Part shown: positions 25,159 through 33,692 of the stretch, piece after piece | Position numbering within the stretch: the first letter of the stretch is position 1 | Layout of the letters: each line of letters starts with the position of its first letter | NCBI GenBank assembly: GCA_937891125.1 | Contig: CALAEZ010000009.1 | Coordinates: 82,630 to 146,629 of the forward strand | Reading direction: 5' to 3' | Length of the DNA stretch: 64,000 nucleotides | DNA from: an uncultured Treponema sp. | Lineage (GTDB): Bacteria; Spirochaetota; Spirochaetia; Treponematales; Treponemataceae | Translations under genes and position numbers: made by a program | Notes under the pieces: model-generated | The model's database searches: none | What the model was told of the DNA's origin: nothing | Seen by the model: only the letters and a program-made list of their open reading frames with translations

Positions 25159-25299
25159 CTACGCGGGCTTGCGCCGGACTTTCACCGGCGCACCCTGCAC
25201 GTATGGTACCTTCTGGCCACCTACGGTGGCCATGTTGTTGAAGTTCCTCGCCCCAACGGGGCGATTAGAGGACAAGAACTGTGCGTGGATATGTACCAT
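25159..25299 (-). CDS. 46-residue basic peptide within a highly structured transcript
   Basis: ATG 25299 has a perfect AAGGAGG seven bases upstream and the frame ends at a TAG at 25159. The peptide (MVHIHAQFLSS...VKVRRKPA) has no known family. Unusually, the coding strand holds three near-perfect hairpins (25249-25263, 25215-25231, 25171-25191) before the terminator, so the region may work as a structured RNA as well as, or instead of, a coding gene. Confidence 0.5.
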   Translation of the reverse strand: MVHIHAQFLSSNRPVGARNFNNMATVGGQKVPYVQGAPVKVRRKPA

Positions 25300-25353
25300 A
25301 GGGCACCTCCTTACATATATATTTATGAACGTACGGGATTGTACATTCAATAT

Positions 25354-25362
25354 CTTATACCA
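25354..25362 (-). promoter_or_regulatory. Putative phage promoter TGGTATAAG
   Basis: Exact match, 55 bases upstream of the 46-codon ORF and divergent from the portal gene. Confidence 0.6.
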
Positions 25363-25441
25363 AAACCGCGCTATGTTTTTGATGCATGCCCGTGGCAATC
25401 TTTAGGCATAACAAAGCAGGAACAATAAGGATCGATCTTCC

Positions 25442-27145
25442 ATGGACTATCCCGTGATAAGCCCGATAGCAGGGCATGGCTCCATCGTAAACTCAAAATA
25501 CTCGCGCCTGTACAACAACCCGCTTTTTGACTACCTGAGCGAAATGCTGCCCAAGGAAATCAAGGACAGCTTTCGCTGGTGCGAGCTGGTGTACAGCAGC
25601 ATGCCCGTCGTATCAAACAGCATACGCAAGCTGGTCAGCTACCCTGTGACAGGGTTTACGTACAACGACGACTCGGACAAGGTGCGCGAAGGCACAAAGA
25701 AAGTAGTCACGGCCATACACCTGAAAACAGCCCTGCTTGAGCTTGGCACGGACAGGTACATCTACGGAAACGCCTTCCGCAGCATGTACTTTCCGTTCCA
25801 GCGGTTTTTAAAGTGCAGGCACTGCAGCCAGCTTACGGCAATAGAAAAAGCAAAGTTCACCGTGCGCCGCAAAAACATCGAGCTTACATGCCATTGCGGA
25901 TGGAAAGGAGCCGCTGATATCGTGGACAAAACGTCCTACGACATAGAAGGCATACGCATTGTGCGCTGGGATCCAAAGCAGTTTGACCTCGCGCAAAACC
26001 CCATCACGGGAAAGACGCGCTATTATTACAAGCTGCCTGCGCCTTTTGTAGCAGCCGTGCGGCGCGGTGACATAACTGTGCTCGCGGACAGCCCAAAGCT
26101 GTTCATAGACGCCGCCTTGCAGGGGCGCAACGTTGTCATGGGCAACAACTTCTTTCACAGCAAGGTGAACACGCTGTCAGGATATGCCTCTGGCTGGGGC
26201 ATATCGCCGCTGGTGCCAACGCTCAAGACGTTCATGTACATATCCGTGCTGCGCAAGGCATCCGAGGCCATAGGCATGGAGCACATCACGCCGCAGCGAA
26301 TCCTGTTCCCGCAGTCCAGCGGCTCCAGCGACCCGTCCGTGATGGGCAGCATGGAACGCTGGCGCAGCGAGATACAGCTCGCCTTAGACAGATGGCGCCT
26401 CGACCCAAACTACGTGATGACGGCGCCGTTTCCGACTGGCATAACCAACATTGGCAGCCAGGGAAAAGCCCTGTCGCCCATTGAAGATATCAAGGACGCC
26501 CGGCAGGAGCTTGCCATGGCGCTGGACATCCCGCCAAACATCCTGATGGGGGACGCAACCATACAGGCATCAACCATCGGGCTGCGCATACTGGAAAACC
26601 AGCTCACGCCGACGACAGAATCCCTGCAGGACTTTGCCAACTGGGTGATCGACATGATCAACGCCCAGTTTGACCGCGAGTACTGCCACGTCGAACTCGT
26701 GCCGTTCCGCCTTGCGGACGACATGATGAACAAGCAGATGCTCATGGGCCTCATGGGACAGGCAGTTTCCAAGGGAACCATCCTTGAGAGCCTCAACCTC
26801 AACCCAGACGACGAGCGCAAGCGCATGTCGCGTGAGGCGCTGTCCGACCATGACGCGCAGAAAGACGTTGAGACCGAAATACAGAAGCGCGAGCAGAGCT
26901 TAGCGCAGCAGGCGCAGGCTGACGCGCAGGCCATGGATACCGGGCATATACCCGCGTACAACCAGCAAAAGCTCATTGCCATGGCGCAGGAACAGGCCAT
27001 GCAGCTCTTGCAGATGCCGTATGAGCAGCGCCGCTCCGTGCTCAGCCAGCTGCAAAACGACGATCCCGTCACGTACGCCCTCACAAAGGTGCAGCTTGAA
27101 GCGTTGCGCGAAGACGCAAAAGGGCAGCAGGAGCAGCAGCAATAG
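25442..27145 (+). CDS. Phage portal protein
   Basis: 567 residues. Portal-type layout: N-terminal RW...VSNSIRKLVSYPVTGF, a central core with DIPPNILMGDATIQAS and, near 400, the QLTPTTESLQDFANWVID helix, then a Gln-rich C-terminus (AQADAQAM, GQQEQQQ). A zinc finger is inserted at about residues 123-155 (CRHC...CHCGW), which is uncommon. The portal forms the dodecameric DNA channel that docks the terminase. First of three plus-strand genes; the start is uncertain because its ribosome-binding site is weak. Confidence 0.82.
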   Translation: MDYPVISPIAGHGSIVNSKYSRLYNNPLFDYLSEMLPKEIKDSFRWCELVYSSMPVVSNSIRKLVSYPVTGFTYNDDSDKVREGTKKVVTAIHLKTALLELGTDRYIYGNAFRSMYFPFQRFLKCRHCSQLTAIEKAKFTVRRKNIELTCHCGWKGAADIVDKTSYDIEGIRIVRWDPKQFDLAQNPITGKTRYYYKLPAPFVAAVRRGDITVLADSPKLFIDAALQGRNVVMGNNFFHSKVNTLSGYASGWGISPLVPTLKTFMYISVLRKASEAIGMEHITPQRILFPQSSGSSDPSVMGSMERWRSEIQLALDRWRLDPNYVMTAPFPTGITNIGSQGKALSPIEDIKDARQELAMALDIPPNILMGDATIQASTIGLRILENQLTPTTESLQDFANWVIDMINAQFDREYCHVELVPFRLADDMMNKQMLMGLMGQAVSKGTILESLNLNPDDERKRMSREALSDHDAQKDVETEIQKREQSLAQQAQADAQAMDTGHIPAYNQQKLIAMAQEQAMQLLQMPYEQRRSVLSQLQNDDPVTYALTKVQLEALREDAKGQQEQQQ

Positions 27146-27173
27146 ATAACCGACGAAACGCGGGGATTGATTC

Positions 27174-27485
27174 ATGGGTAAGGAAACAGCAGAAATACGC
27201 GCGACGCAGGATGAGTCCGAAGACCTTTTTGAGCCTGTTCCTGGACGCAGCAGCAGGAAAAACGGAAAGCTCGGCTTTCCTAAGAAAACCGTGATTCGCT
27301 ACTTTGTCGGATGCATAACGGACGAGGCAAACCGCGCCGAACTGGAAAACATCATGACAAGGTCGCTGTCCTGCGCAGGAGAGCTGAAAGACGCTGGGGA
27401 CGTTTACGTAATCAGCGAAAGCGGAACCTTTGACCGCGACGGCTGCTATCAAGTCGTCGTAAAATACCTTTACCTTCCAGAGTAA
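27174..27485 (+). CDS. Hypothetical protein, 103 residues
   Basis: Basic, disordered-looking N-terminus (residues 1-37), then a compact alpha/beta part (TVIRYFVGCITDEANRAELENIM...VVVKYLYLP). Sits between portal and RNA polymerase with 28- and 3-base spacers, so it is cotranscribed with both. It might be a portal- or polymerase-associated factor; the sequence does not say which. Confidence 0.65.
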   Translation: MGKETAEIRATQDESEDLFEPVPGRSSRKNGKLGFPKKTVIRYFVGCITDEANRAELENIMTRSLSCAGELKDAGDVYVISESGTFDRDGCYQVVVKYLYLPE

Positions 27486-27488
27486 GCC

Positions 27489-30400
27489 ATGGCGAACATA
27501 CGCTCCATAATTGCCGACCCGTCCGAAATCCGCGAAGCCATACACAGCCGCGTCCTGGAGGCCGTGAAGGCCAAGTTTCCCATTGTCAGCAACAACTACA
27601 AGGCTGTGCTCAAGGACGTGACCATCAAGAGGACGGAGCTTACGTCGAGCCAGGAGGCCGAAACGAGGCTGTCCAGCGGCAATGCCCCTGACGGCGTGTT
27701 TGCAGACATAGACATACTTGACAGGAACGGCAAGGCCGTCGCGTCGCTCACGAACCACAGGCTGCTCAACCTGCCGTACTACACCAACCGCTACACGATG
27801 CTGCTGGACGGCAACGAGTACAGCATCGTGTCGCAGATGCGCACAAAATCAGGCGTGTACACGCGCAAGCGCGGCAACGACGAGCTTGAAAGCGCGTTCA
27901 ACCTTGCCAAGGGGGCCAACTTCAAGCTTATCATGGATCCGGACACGGGCGTGTTCAAGGTTGACATGCTAGGATCCACAATGCCTGCCCTTGCCGTGCT
28001 GCGCATACTTGGCGCAGGGCCTAGCGACATACAAAGCGCCATTGGCGACGAGCTGTACAAAAAGAACGACAACGTTTCTCCCGCGCAGATGGACCGCACG
28101 CGCAATACGCTGTATGACAAGCTCGTGCAGTACAAGGCAAGCGGCTCTGGAGAGCACGCCTCCGCAGAAGAGAAGAACGCCGCCATACGCAATTATTTTG
28201 CAGGAACCAGCATCGATCCTGAAACGACAGAGCTCACGCTTGGCAAGGCATTTTCTAACGTGAACGCGCTCACGCTGCTGGAAGCCATGAAAAAGATGCT
28301 GTCCGTGTACAAGGGCGAGGAAGACATCGATGAGCGCGACAACCTGGAATTCCAGAAAATATACACGGTTGAAGACCTGCTGAAAGAAGTCATCGACAAG
28401 GCTCCGGACATCGTGCCGCACATCAAGCGCAAGCTCGACGCGTACAAGCCTGCCGCAGACGCTTCGGAAAACCGCAAGGCATTGCGCAACGTGTTTTCTC
28501 CCGTGTACTTTACAAAGCCCATACAGAACTTTATCACGGGATCCACGCTGTCGCGCATACCGTCGCAGATCAACCCCATGGAATTCATGGACTCGGCGTC
28601 CATCATCACGCGCCTTGGAGAAGGCGGCATCTCCAACGAAACAGCCGTGCCATTTGGCACGCGCGGCGTGCACAACTCGTACCTTGGCATCATCGACCCC
28701 ATAGCAGCCCCTGAGAGCTTTAAAATAGGCATTGACGCGCACTGCACCATGGGCGCGAGAAAGGGTGACGACAACGAATTTTACAAGCGCGTGCTTGACT
28801 GCAAGTCTGGGCAGATAAAAAACATGCGCGTCATCGAGCTGTATGACAAGCACGTGGGCTTTCCTGACCCCGGGTATGTCAAGGATAAAAAGCCCGGCGA
28901 CATTGTGCCTGCGCTGTACCGCGGCAAAATAGAAAAGATCAAGCGGTCTGCACTGGATTATCAGATTCCGTCGCCGCACGCCATGTCTACGTACACGACG
29001 AACACCATACCCCTCATGAATGCCAACCAGGGCAACCGACTGCTCATGGGCGACAAACATATCCAGCAGTCGCTGCCATTGCTTGAGCCTGAAAAGCGCC
29101 TCGTGACATCCGTCATCGGCAAAGACTCCGTGGAAAACGTAGTGGGGCAGTGGGCGCTGCCAAAAAGCCCTGTTGACGGCACGGTTGAACGCGTTGATAA
29201 AGACCGCATCATCGTGCGCGGAACGGACGGGAAGAAGTACGACGTCGACTACGACAGGAACTTCCCGCTGGCGACGAAAACCTTTCTGGACAACACGGTC
29301 ATTGTCAAGGCCGGCGACAAGGTGTCGAAAGGGCAGAGGCTTGCCGAAAGCAACTTTACCAAGGACGGCACGCTGACCATGGGCAGGAACCTCTCTGTGG
29401 CTTACATGCCGTACATGGGGCTTAACCACGAAGACGGCGTTGTCGTGTCGGAAAGCACCGCCAAGAAACTGACCAGCGTGCACGCAGACAAGTTTTCGCT
29501 GCAGCTTGGTGACGACATCGTGTGCGACAAGAGAAAGTACGCAGCCATGTTTCCCACGCAATTTACCGCCGATCAGCTCAAGGAGCTCGACGACGACGGC
29601 GTTGTGCGCGAAGGAGCCGTGCTGCATGCTGGAGACCCTGTCATACTTGCCATGAAGAGCTCCGGCGACTCAAGGCAGAACCAGGTGCTCGGACTGCTGC
29701 ACAAGTCGCTGATCCATCCGTACAGCGACATATCCGAGGTGTATGAGGAGCAGTTTGACGGCGAGGTGACTGGCGTGCAAAAGACAAGCCAGCAGATAAC
29801 CGTCATGGTCAAGGTTGCAAAGACGCTGCAGGTTGGTGACAAGGTTGCTGGCAGCTACGGCAACAAGGGCGTGTGCTCAAAGATACTGCCGGATGACCAG
29901 ATGCCGCAGGATGGCGACGGAAAGCCGCTGGATGTCGTGCTCACCTCCATGTCCGTCATATCACGCATCAACCCCGCGCAGACGCTGGAAAGCACGCTTG
30001 GCAAGATAGCCAAGAAAAAGGGCATAACCTACGAGATAGAAAACTTTTCCAAGCCGGACTACGTTGAGTTTGTCAAGAACGAAATGAAAAAGCACAACAT
30101 CAGCGACCGCGAGACGGTTACTGATCCTGTGACAGGCAAAAAGATGCCCGGCGTTTTTGTCGGCGTGCAGCATTTTCACAAGCTGTTCAAGACCTCTGAC
30201 AGCAACTTTGCCGGCCGCGGCATTGACGGCCCCCACGACCAGGACGAGTCGCCTACCGGAAGCGGCTTTAGCGGGCCAAAGGCTCTTGGCGGCATGGAAG
30301 TCAACGCGCTTCTGGCGCACAATGCCCGTTCTGTGCTGCGTGAAAGCACCATGCTGCGCGGCTCAAAGAACGCCGACTTCTGGAAAGCGTTCCAGATGGG

Positions 30401-31907
30401 AATGAATCCTAACTTCCCCAACGAGAAAAAGACGTTTTCGCGCTTTGTAGCCACGCTCAAGCAGGCCGGCATCAACGTGACGCGGCAGGGAGACGACATT
30501 GTCGCAGCCCCGCTCACTGACAAAGACGTCCTAGAGATGAGCTCCGGCCCGATCACGTGGGAAAACGACGGGACCTCAAGCCGCGGACTCATGCTGCGCG
30601 CAAAAACGTATGCGCCAGAGCCCGGCGGCATTTTTGACACCATGACCACTGGCGGCCTGAAAGGAACGAAGTGGTCGCACGTTGAGCTTGTTGAGCCAGT
30701 TGTGAACCCTGTGTTCACTGATGCGGCAAAAACGCTGCTCAACATGAGCACAAAGGACATGAACGAAGCCATGCTCGGCAAGGGCGGCTCCTTCATACGC
30801 TCTGAGCTGAACAAGATCGACGTTGCCAGCGAGCTGAAAAAGACGGAATCAGAAATGAACTCCGGAAAGCTCACCAAGGGAGCCCTGAACACTGCCGTGA
30901 AAAAGGTTGGCTACCTGCGCGCGCTTAAAGAGACCGGCCTTAAGCCTGGCGACGCGTATGTGCTGTCCGTGGTGCCCGTCACGCCGCCCATCATGCGGCC
31001 AGTGTCCATAGGCAGATCCGGCGACTCCATGGAAAACGACGCCAACAAGCTGTACTCCGCGCTCATACAGGTAAACAACTCCTTTAAAAACGCAAAGCGC
31101 ACAAATCTTAACGCCAGCGACATGCGCGACAACCGCAAGGCGCTCAACGAGAGCATGGGCGTGCTTACTGGCGTCATTGCGCCTACGGAAGCAAAAATGC
31201 GCGCGCGCGGCGTCAAGGGCGCGCTTGACTTCATTGCCGGGGACGTGCCGAAGTACGGATACTTTCAGCGCAAGGTTATTTACGGCAAGATGAACCTTAC
31301 GGGTCGCTCCACCATCACGCCTGATACAACGCTTGGCCTTGACGAGGTTGGCTTGCCTGAAAAAATAGCGTGGGAACTGTACAAGCCTTTCATCACGCGC
31401 AAGCTTGCTCAGATGGGGTATAATCCGCTGCAGGCAAAGGACCAGGTTGAAAAGCGCACGCCCATAGCTAAAAAAGTGCTCGAGGAAGAAATGGCCGGCA
31501 GGCCTGTCATCATCAACCGTGCACCCACCTTGTGGAGGCATGGCATCATGGCTGCAAAGCCCGTGATGCGCAGCGACACGAACCTGCACGTCAACTCGCT
31601 GTGGGAAAGCTCGCTGAACGCAGACTACGACGGCGACGCCATGCAGATACACCTGCCAGTGACGGACGACGCCGTAAAAGACGCCAGGAACATAATGCCG
31701 TCAAAGCAGCTTTTCTCGGATAAAAAGAAAGACGACTTGCTGCAGGTGTTTGGACGCGAGCCCGTAACCGGGCTGTATGTTGCCACGGCAAACGTAGGCA
31801 GGACAGCCATAGGAAACGTGCGTCGGTACCCCAATGTTGACGCTGCCTGGAAAGATTACTACGCTGGCAAGCTAAAAATGACCGACCTCGTGGACATCGC
31901 CGGATAG
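27489..31907 (+). CDS. Fused RNA polymerase beta/N-terminal beta' subunit
   Basis: 1472 residues. Residues 1-900 align by eye with bacterial beta: LPYYTNRYTMLLDGNEYSIV (lobe region), GLNHEDGVVVSES (about 644), VGDKVAGSYGNKGVCSKI (about 783) and the DVVLTSMSVISRINPAQ block. From about 1240 it continues as beta': MNLTGRSTITPDTTL, INRAPTLWRHGI, and NADYDGDAM (about 1377), whose aspartates hold the catalytic magnesium. It stops 90 residues later, so the trigger loop and the rest of beta' are absent, and no following gene supplies them. Cotranscribed with the portal; a strong terminator follows. Confidence 0.9.
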   Translation: MANIRSIIADPSEIREAIHSRVLEAVKAKFPIVSNNYKAVLKDVTIKRTELTSSQEAETRLSSGNAPDGVFADIDILDRNGKAVASLTNHRLLNLPYYTNRYTMLLDGNEYSIVSQMRTKSGVYTRKRGNDELESAFNLAKGANFKLIMDPDTGVFKVDMLGSTMPALAVLRILGAGPSDIQSAIGDELYKKNDNVSPAQMDRTRNTLYDKLVQYKASGSGEHASAEEKNAAIRNYFAGTSIDPETTELTLGKAFSNVNALTLLEAMKKMLSVYKGEEDIDERDNLEFQKIYTVEDLLKEVIDKAPDIVPHIKRKLDAYKPAADASENRKALRNVFSPVYFTKPIQNFITGSTLSRIPSQINPMEFMDSASIITRLGEGGISNETAVPFGTRGVHNSYLGIIDPIAAPESFKIGIDAHCTMGARKGDDNEFYKRVLDCKSGQIKNMRVIELYDKHVGFPDPGYVKDKKPGDIVPALYRGKIEKIKRSALDYQIPSPHAMSTYTTNTIPLMNANQGNRLLMGDKHIQQSLPLLEPEKRLVTSVIGKDSVENVVGQWALPKSPVDGTVERVDKDRIIVRGTDGKKYDVDYDRNFPLATKTFLDNTVIVKAGDKVSKGQRLAESNFTKDGTLTMGRNLSVAYMPYMGLNHEDGVVVSESTAKKLTSVHADKFSLQLGDDIVCDKRKYAAMFPTQFTADQLKELDDDGVVREGAVLHAGDPVILAMKSSGDSRQNQVLGLLHKSLIHPYSDISEVYEEQFDGEVTGVQKTSQQITVMVKVAKTLQVGDKVAGSYGNKGVCSKILPDDQMPQDGDGKPLDVVLTSMSVISRINPAQTLESTLGKIAKKKGITYEIENFSKPDYVEFVKNEMKKHNISDRETVTDPVTGKKMPGVFVGVQHFHKLFKTSDSNFAGRGIDGPHDQDESPTGSGFSGPKALGGMEVNALLAHNARSVLRESTMLRGSKNADFWKAFQMGMNPNFPNEKKTFSRFVATLKQAGINVTRQGDDIVAAPLTDKDVLEMSSGPITWENDGTSSRGLMLRAKTYAPEPGGIFDTMTTGGLKGTKWSHVELVEPVVNPVFTDAAKTLLNMSTKDMNEAMLGKGGSFIRSELNKIDVASELKKTESEMNSGKLTKGALNTAVKKVGYLRALKETGLKPGDAYVLSVVPVTPPIMRPVSIGRSGDSMENDANKLYSALIQVNNSFKNAKRTNLNASDMRDNRKALNESMGVLTGVIAPTEAKMRARGVKGALDFIAGDVPKYGYFQRKVIYGKMNLTGRSTITPDTTLGLDEVGLPEKIAWELYKPFITRKLAQMGYNPLQAKDQVEKRTPIAKKVLEEEMAGRPVIINRAPTLWRHGIMAAKPVMRSDTNLHVNSLWESSLNADYDGDAMQIHLPVTDDAVKDARNIMPSKQLFSDKKKDDLLQVFGREPVTGLYVATANVGRTAIGNVRRYPNVDAAWKDYYAGKLKMTDLVDIAG

Positions 31908-31918
31908 CGAAATGCTTG

Positions 31919-31956
31919 GCGCTGGCAGGCACAAGCAATGCGCCTGCCAGCGTTTT
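31919..31956 (+). terminator. Intrinsic terminator after the RNA polymerase gene
   Basis: Stem CGCTGGCAGGC/GCCTGCCAGCG followed by TTTTGTC, 12 bases after the stop codon. It confirms that the truncated beta' end is the end of the transcript. Confidence 0.75.
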
Positions 31957-31957
31957 G

Positions 31958-32260
31958 TCATCCTTCCTGCCCTGGCTCTGCACAGGCTTCGTCAGGTTCT
32001 TTTTCTTTTTCTTTTTCTTTTTCCTTTTTCCCTTCTTTTTTGCCAACATCAAGTGCATGGAACAGGAACGGCCCTGCCCAGGCGTTTACGTTGATGTTCT
32101 CCACAGGCAAGGACAGTATGTCAAAGTTGACGTACAGGTGCCTGTTTCCTTTTGAGTCCGTTATTTCACGGACAACAACAGGCTTTATTGTGTTGTTGCC
32201 ATAGTTGATGAAATAATACCCAGGTTCTGTGGGAATCCCCTCTAAATAGTCCACAATCAT
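31958..32260 (-). CDS. Hypothetical protein with Lys-Glu repeat tail, 100 residues
   Basis: Starts at ATG 32260 with AAGGA upstream. The N-terminal 65 residues are beta-rich (YYFINYGNNTIKPVVVREI). The tail is a KKEKEKEKEKE run encoded by a six-base microsatellite (31998-32040). Repeat-number changes would stay in frame, so length rather than reading frame would vary. Function unknown. Convergent with the RNA polymerase gene. Confidence 0.6.
   Translation of the reverse strand: MIVDYLEGIPTEPGYYFINYGNNTIKPVVVREITDSKGNRHLYVNFDILSLPVENINVNAWAGPFLFHALDVGKKEGKKEKEKEKEKEPDEACAEPGQEG
31998..32040. repeat. Six-base microsatellite encoding Lys-Glu repeats
   Basis: Tandem CTTTTT units on the plus strand, GAAAAA/GAAAAG codons on the minus strand. 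Imperfect at both ends; likely prone to slippage. Confidence 0.7.
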
Positions 32261-32273
32261 CGTGTTGTCCTTT

Positions 32274-32486
32274 TTAAAGCGTTTCTGGATCTTCTTCCAC
32301 AAGCGTGTCGGACAGAACCTTGTTTCTGCCCCAGTCTATGCAATACCTGTACCTGGCGCCTCCTATCGTCATGTACTTATACTTTGTCGAGCACAAAACC
32401 CTGTCATAAAGCGCCTTGCGCCAGTGATCCCCAGCGCCATTGCACACAAGAACCTTTTGAAAAGGCTCGAAATGTTCTTCTGACAT
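32274..32486 (-). CDS. Hypothetical protein, 70 residues
   Basis: GGAGGAGG precedes ATG 32486. It reads as an alpha/beta protein (KVLVCNGAGDHWRKALYDRVL...GGARYRYCIDWGRN) with no family I recognise. Its stop overlaps or closely precedes the next gene's ribosome-binding region, consistent with an operon of small genes. Confidence 0.6.
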   Translation of the reverse strand: MSEEHFEPFQKVLVCNGAGDHWRKALYDRVLCSTKYKYMTIGGARYRYCIDWGRNKVLSDTLVEEDPETL

Positions 32487-32655
32487 GCCTCCTCCGCTTT
32501 TGTTTTTTGGACTGGGCCCCTGGATCCAGCGTCCAGAGGCCCAGCTGCCTGATGAAAGCTTGGCAGTTGCACACTGAACCAGCTATGACCGTGCAGAAAA
32601 TGTCACGAAAACTGCACGGGAATCGCCAGCTCCTAGACTGCCGGCTAGCAAACGC
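32487..32655. other. Spacer with a strong hairpin
   Basis: No gene. It holds an imperfect inverted repeat (32514-32546, GGGCCCCTGG...CCAGAGGCCC) without a T tract on the minus strand, so it is probably not a terminator. A second weaker repeat pairs GTGCAG with CTGCAC near 32590-32620. Confidence 0.4.
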
Positions 32656-32865
32656 CTATTGCGCTGCCCGCCCGGATATGCGCGGAAACGTATTTGTCTT
32701 CCAGTGCTGCGTACTTGCCTTGCGGAGCTCTTCACGGTTCTTTTCTATGGACCTCTCAAGCTCCGTAGGGATGTTTGAATACCTGCCCCTGCGGGATTCT
32801 ACAGTGACAAGCTCCAATTCAAGCTCGGCGCGTTCGCGCCTGTAGTCGCTCATGCTGTACGCCAT
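32656..32865 (-). CDS. Small coiled-coil-like protein, 69 residues
   Basis: Highly charged helical protein (RRERAELELELVTVESRR, SIEKNREELRKA) that would form one long amphipathic helix or coiled coil. TAGGAGG precedes ATG 32865. Follows the 132-residue gene by eight bases. Function unknown. Confidence 0.6.
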   Translation of the reverse strand: MAYSMSDYRRERAELELELVTVESRRGRYSNIPTELERSIEKNREELRKASTQHWKTNTFPRISGRAAQ

Positions 32866-32873
32866 GCTTCCTC

Positions 32874-33272
32874 CTAATCATACCAGCAGTACATGCGCTT
32901 TGTACTGGCTTCAAAATCATCTGCGTCACGGAACGCAGCAACAAAGTCCTCTAGTTCCTGCGCCTCGCAGTAGCCTGGGCTTTCTATGCCTTCTATGCTC
33001 ACTCTGCAGTCATCACGAGTGTAGTCAACTGTGTAACCATGCGCGGTGTATCCGTCGTGACTGTCCATGAAATTCAGGAATTCAGCAATGCTAGGCGAAT
33101 TGTTTTGCGCTTCGCCAGGATCGGCGAGATGCAAGTCAATAAGCTCTTGCAATTTTTTTGCTGAAAGCCCGCTAAACCTGCGTACGCCTCCCTTGTACTC
33201 TCGCTTCACATAGCCATCGGCAAAGATAATGGCATCGCGCACCATGACCTGATTCTTAGACATCTTATCCAT
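32874..33272 (-). CDS. Hypothetical protein, 132 residues
   Basis: ATG 33272 (or ATG 33263) after GGAGG. The N-terminus contains FSGLSAKKLQELIDLHLADPGEAQNNSPSI, a helical segment of a kind seen in small phage proteins; the rest is alpha/beta with a C-terminal MYCWYD. First gene of a unit with a TGGTATAAG promoter 20 bases upstream. No function assigned. Confidence 0.65.
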   Translation of the reverse strand: MDKMSKNQVMVRDAIIFADGYVKREYKGGVRRFSGLSAKKLQELIDLHLADPGEAQNNSPSIAEFLNFMDSHDGYTAHGYTVDYTRDDCRVSIEGIESPGYCEAQELEDFVAAFRDADDFEASTKRMYCWYD

Positions 33273-33293
33273 AGAACCTCCGTAAGTTACAGG

Positions 33294-33302
33294 CTTATAC
33301 CA
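33294..33302 (-). promoter_or_regulatory. Putative phage promoter TGGTATAAG
   Basis: Exact match (GCTGGTATAAG), 22 bases upstream of ATG 33272, and downstream of the stop of the preceding gene at 33318. Confidence 0.6.
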
Positions 33303-33317
33303 GCGCTTGCCTGATTT

Positions 33318-33692
33318 TTATGCAAAGACTGCGGCGCTATCGGCGTTGCAGCCGAGAGGTTCTGCGTTCCCGGCTATCGTGTACCCGCTGTCCTCAACCC
33401 ACCGCCAGAACCTATGCTTCACCTTTCTTGACGGCCTTTTCTCGCTGTACAAAGTCCTGAACACACCTCTGCTATCAACCTCATATGCACTTGACAGGTC
33501 AAACGAATACCTGCCGAGTCCGACCACCGCGTAATTCTTGCCATGATACTGAACATGGATGAACATGTAATCGGGCTCTATGTGCATCACAGTACCCTCT
33601 GCCATGAATGCTTCGAGCAGCGCGTCCGCGACTGGAGAATACGGATAATCCTGCATCCCTATGTATATGCTCAGCACGTCACAAAGCCTCAT
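33318..33692 (-). CDS. Hypothetical protein, 124 residues
   Basis: Start at 33692 (MRLCDVLSIYIG) chosen because GGGAGG lies six bases upstream. Alpha/beta, basic middle (KRPSRKVKHRFWRWV). Start overlaps the end of the RNA ligase gene, so it is coupled to it and may take part in the same repair reaction, but nothing in its sequence shows a known activity. Confidence 0.6.
   Translation of the reverse strand: MRLCDVLSIYIGMQDYPYSPVADALLEAFMAEGTVMHIEPDYMFIHVQYHGKNYAVVGLGRYSFDLSSAYEVDSRGVFRTLYSEKRPSRKVKHRFWRWVEDSGYTIAGNAEPLGCNADSAAVFA

Noticed and set aside
27969..29627. Minus-strand ORF of 552 codons opposite the RNA polymerase gene
   Set aside because: Shadow frame with low-complexity, His/Arg/Val-rich composition; the plus strand carries unmistakable polymerase motifs.
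32510..32546. Terminator in the 32.5 kb spacer
   Set aside because: The hairpin is strong but is followed by A-rich rather than T-rich sequence on the transcribed strand.
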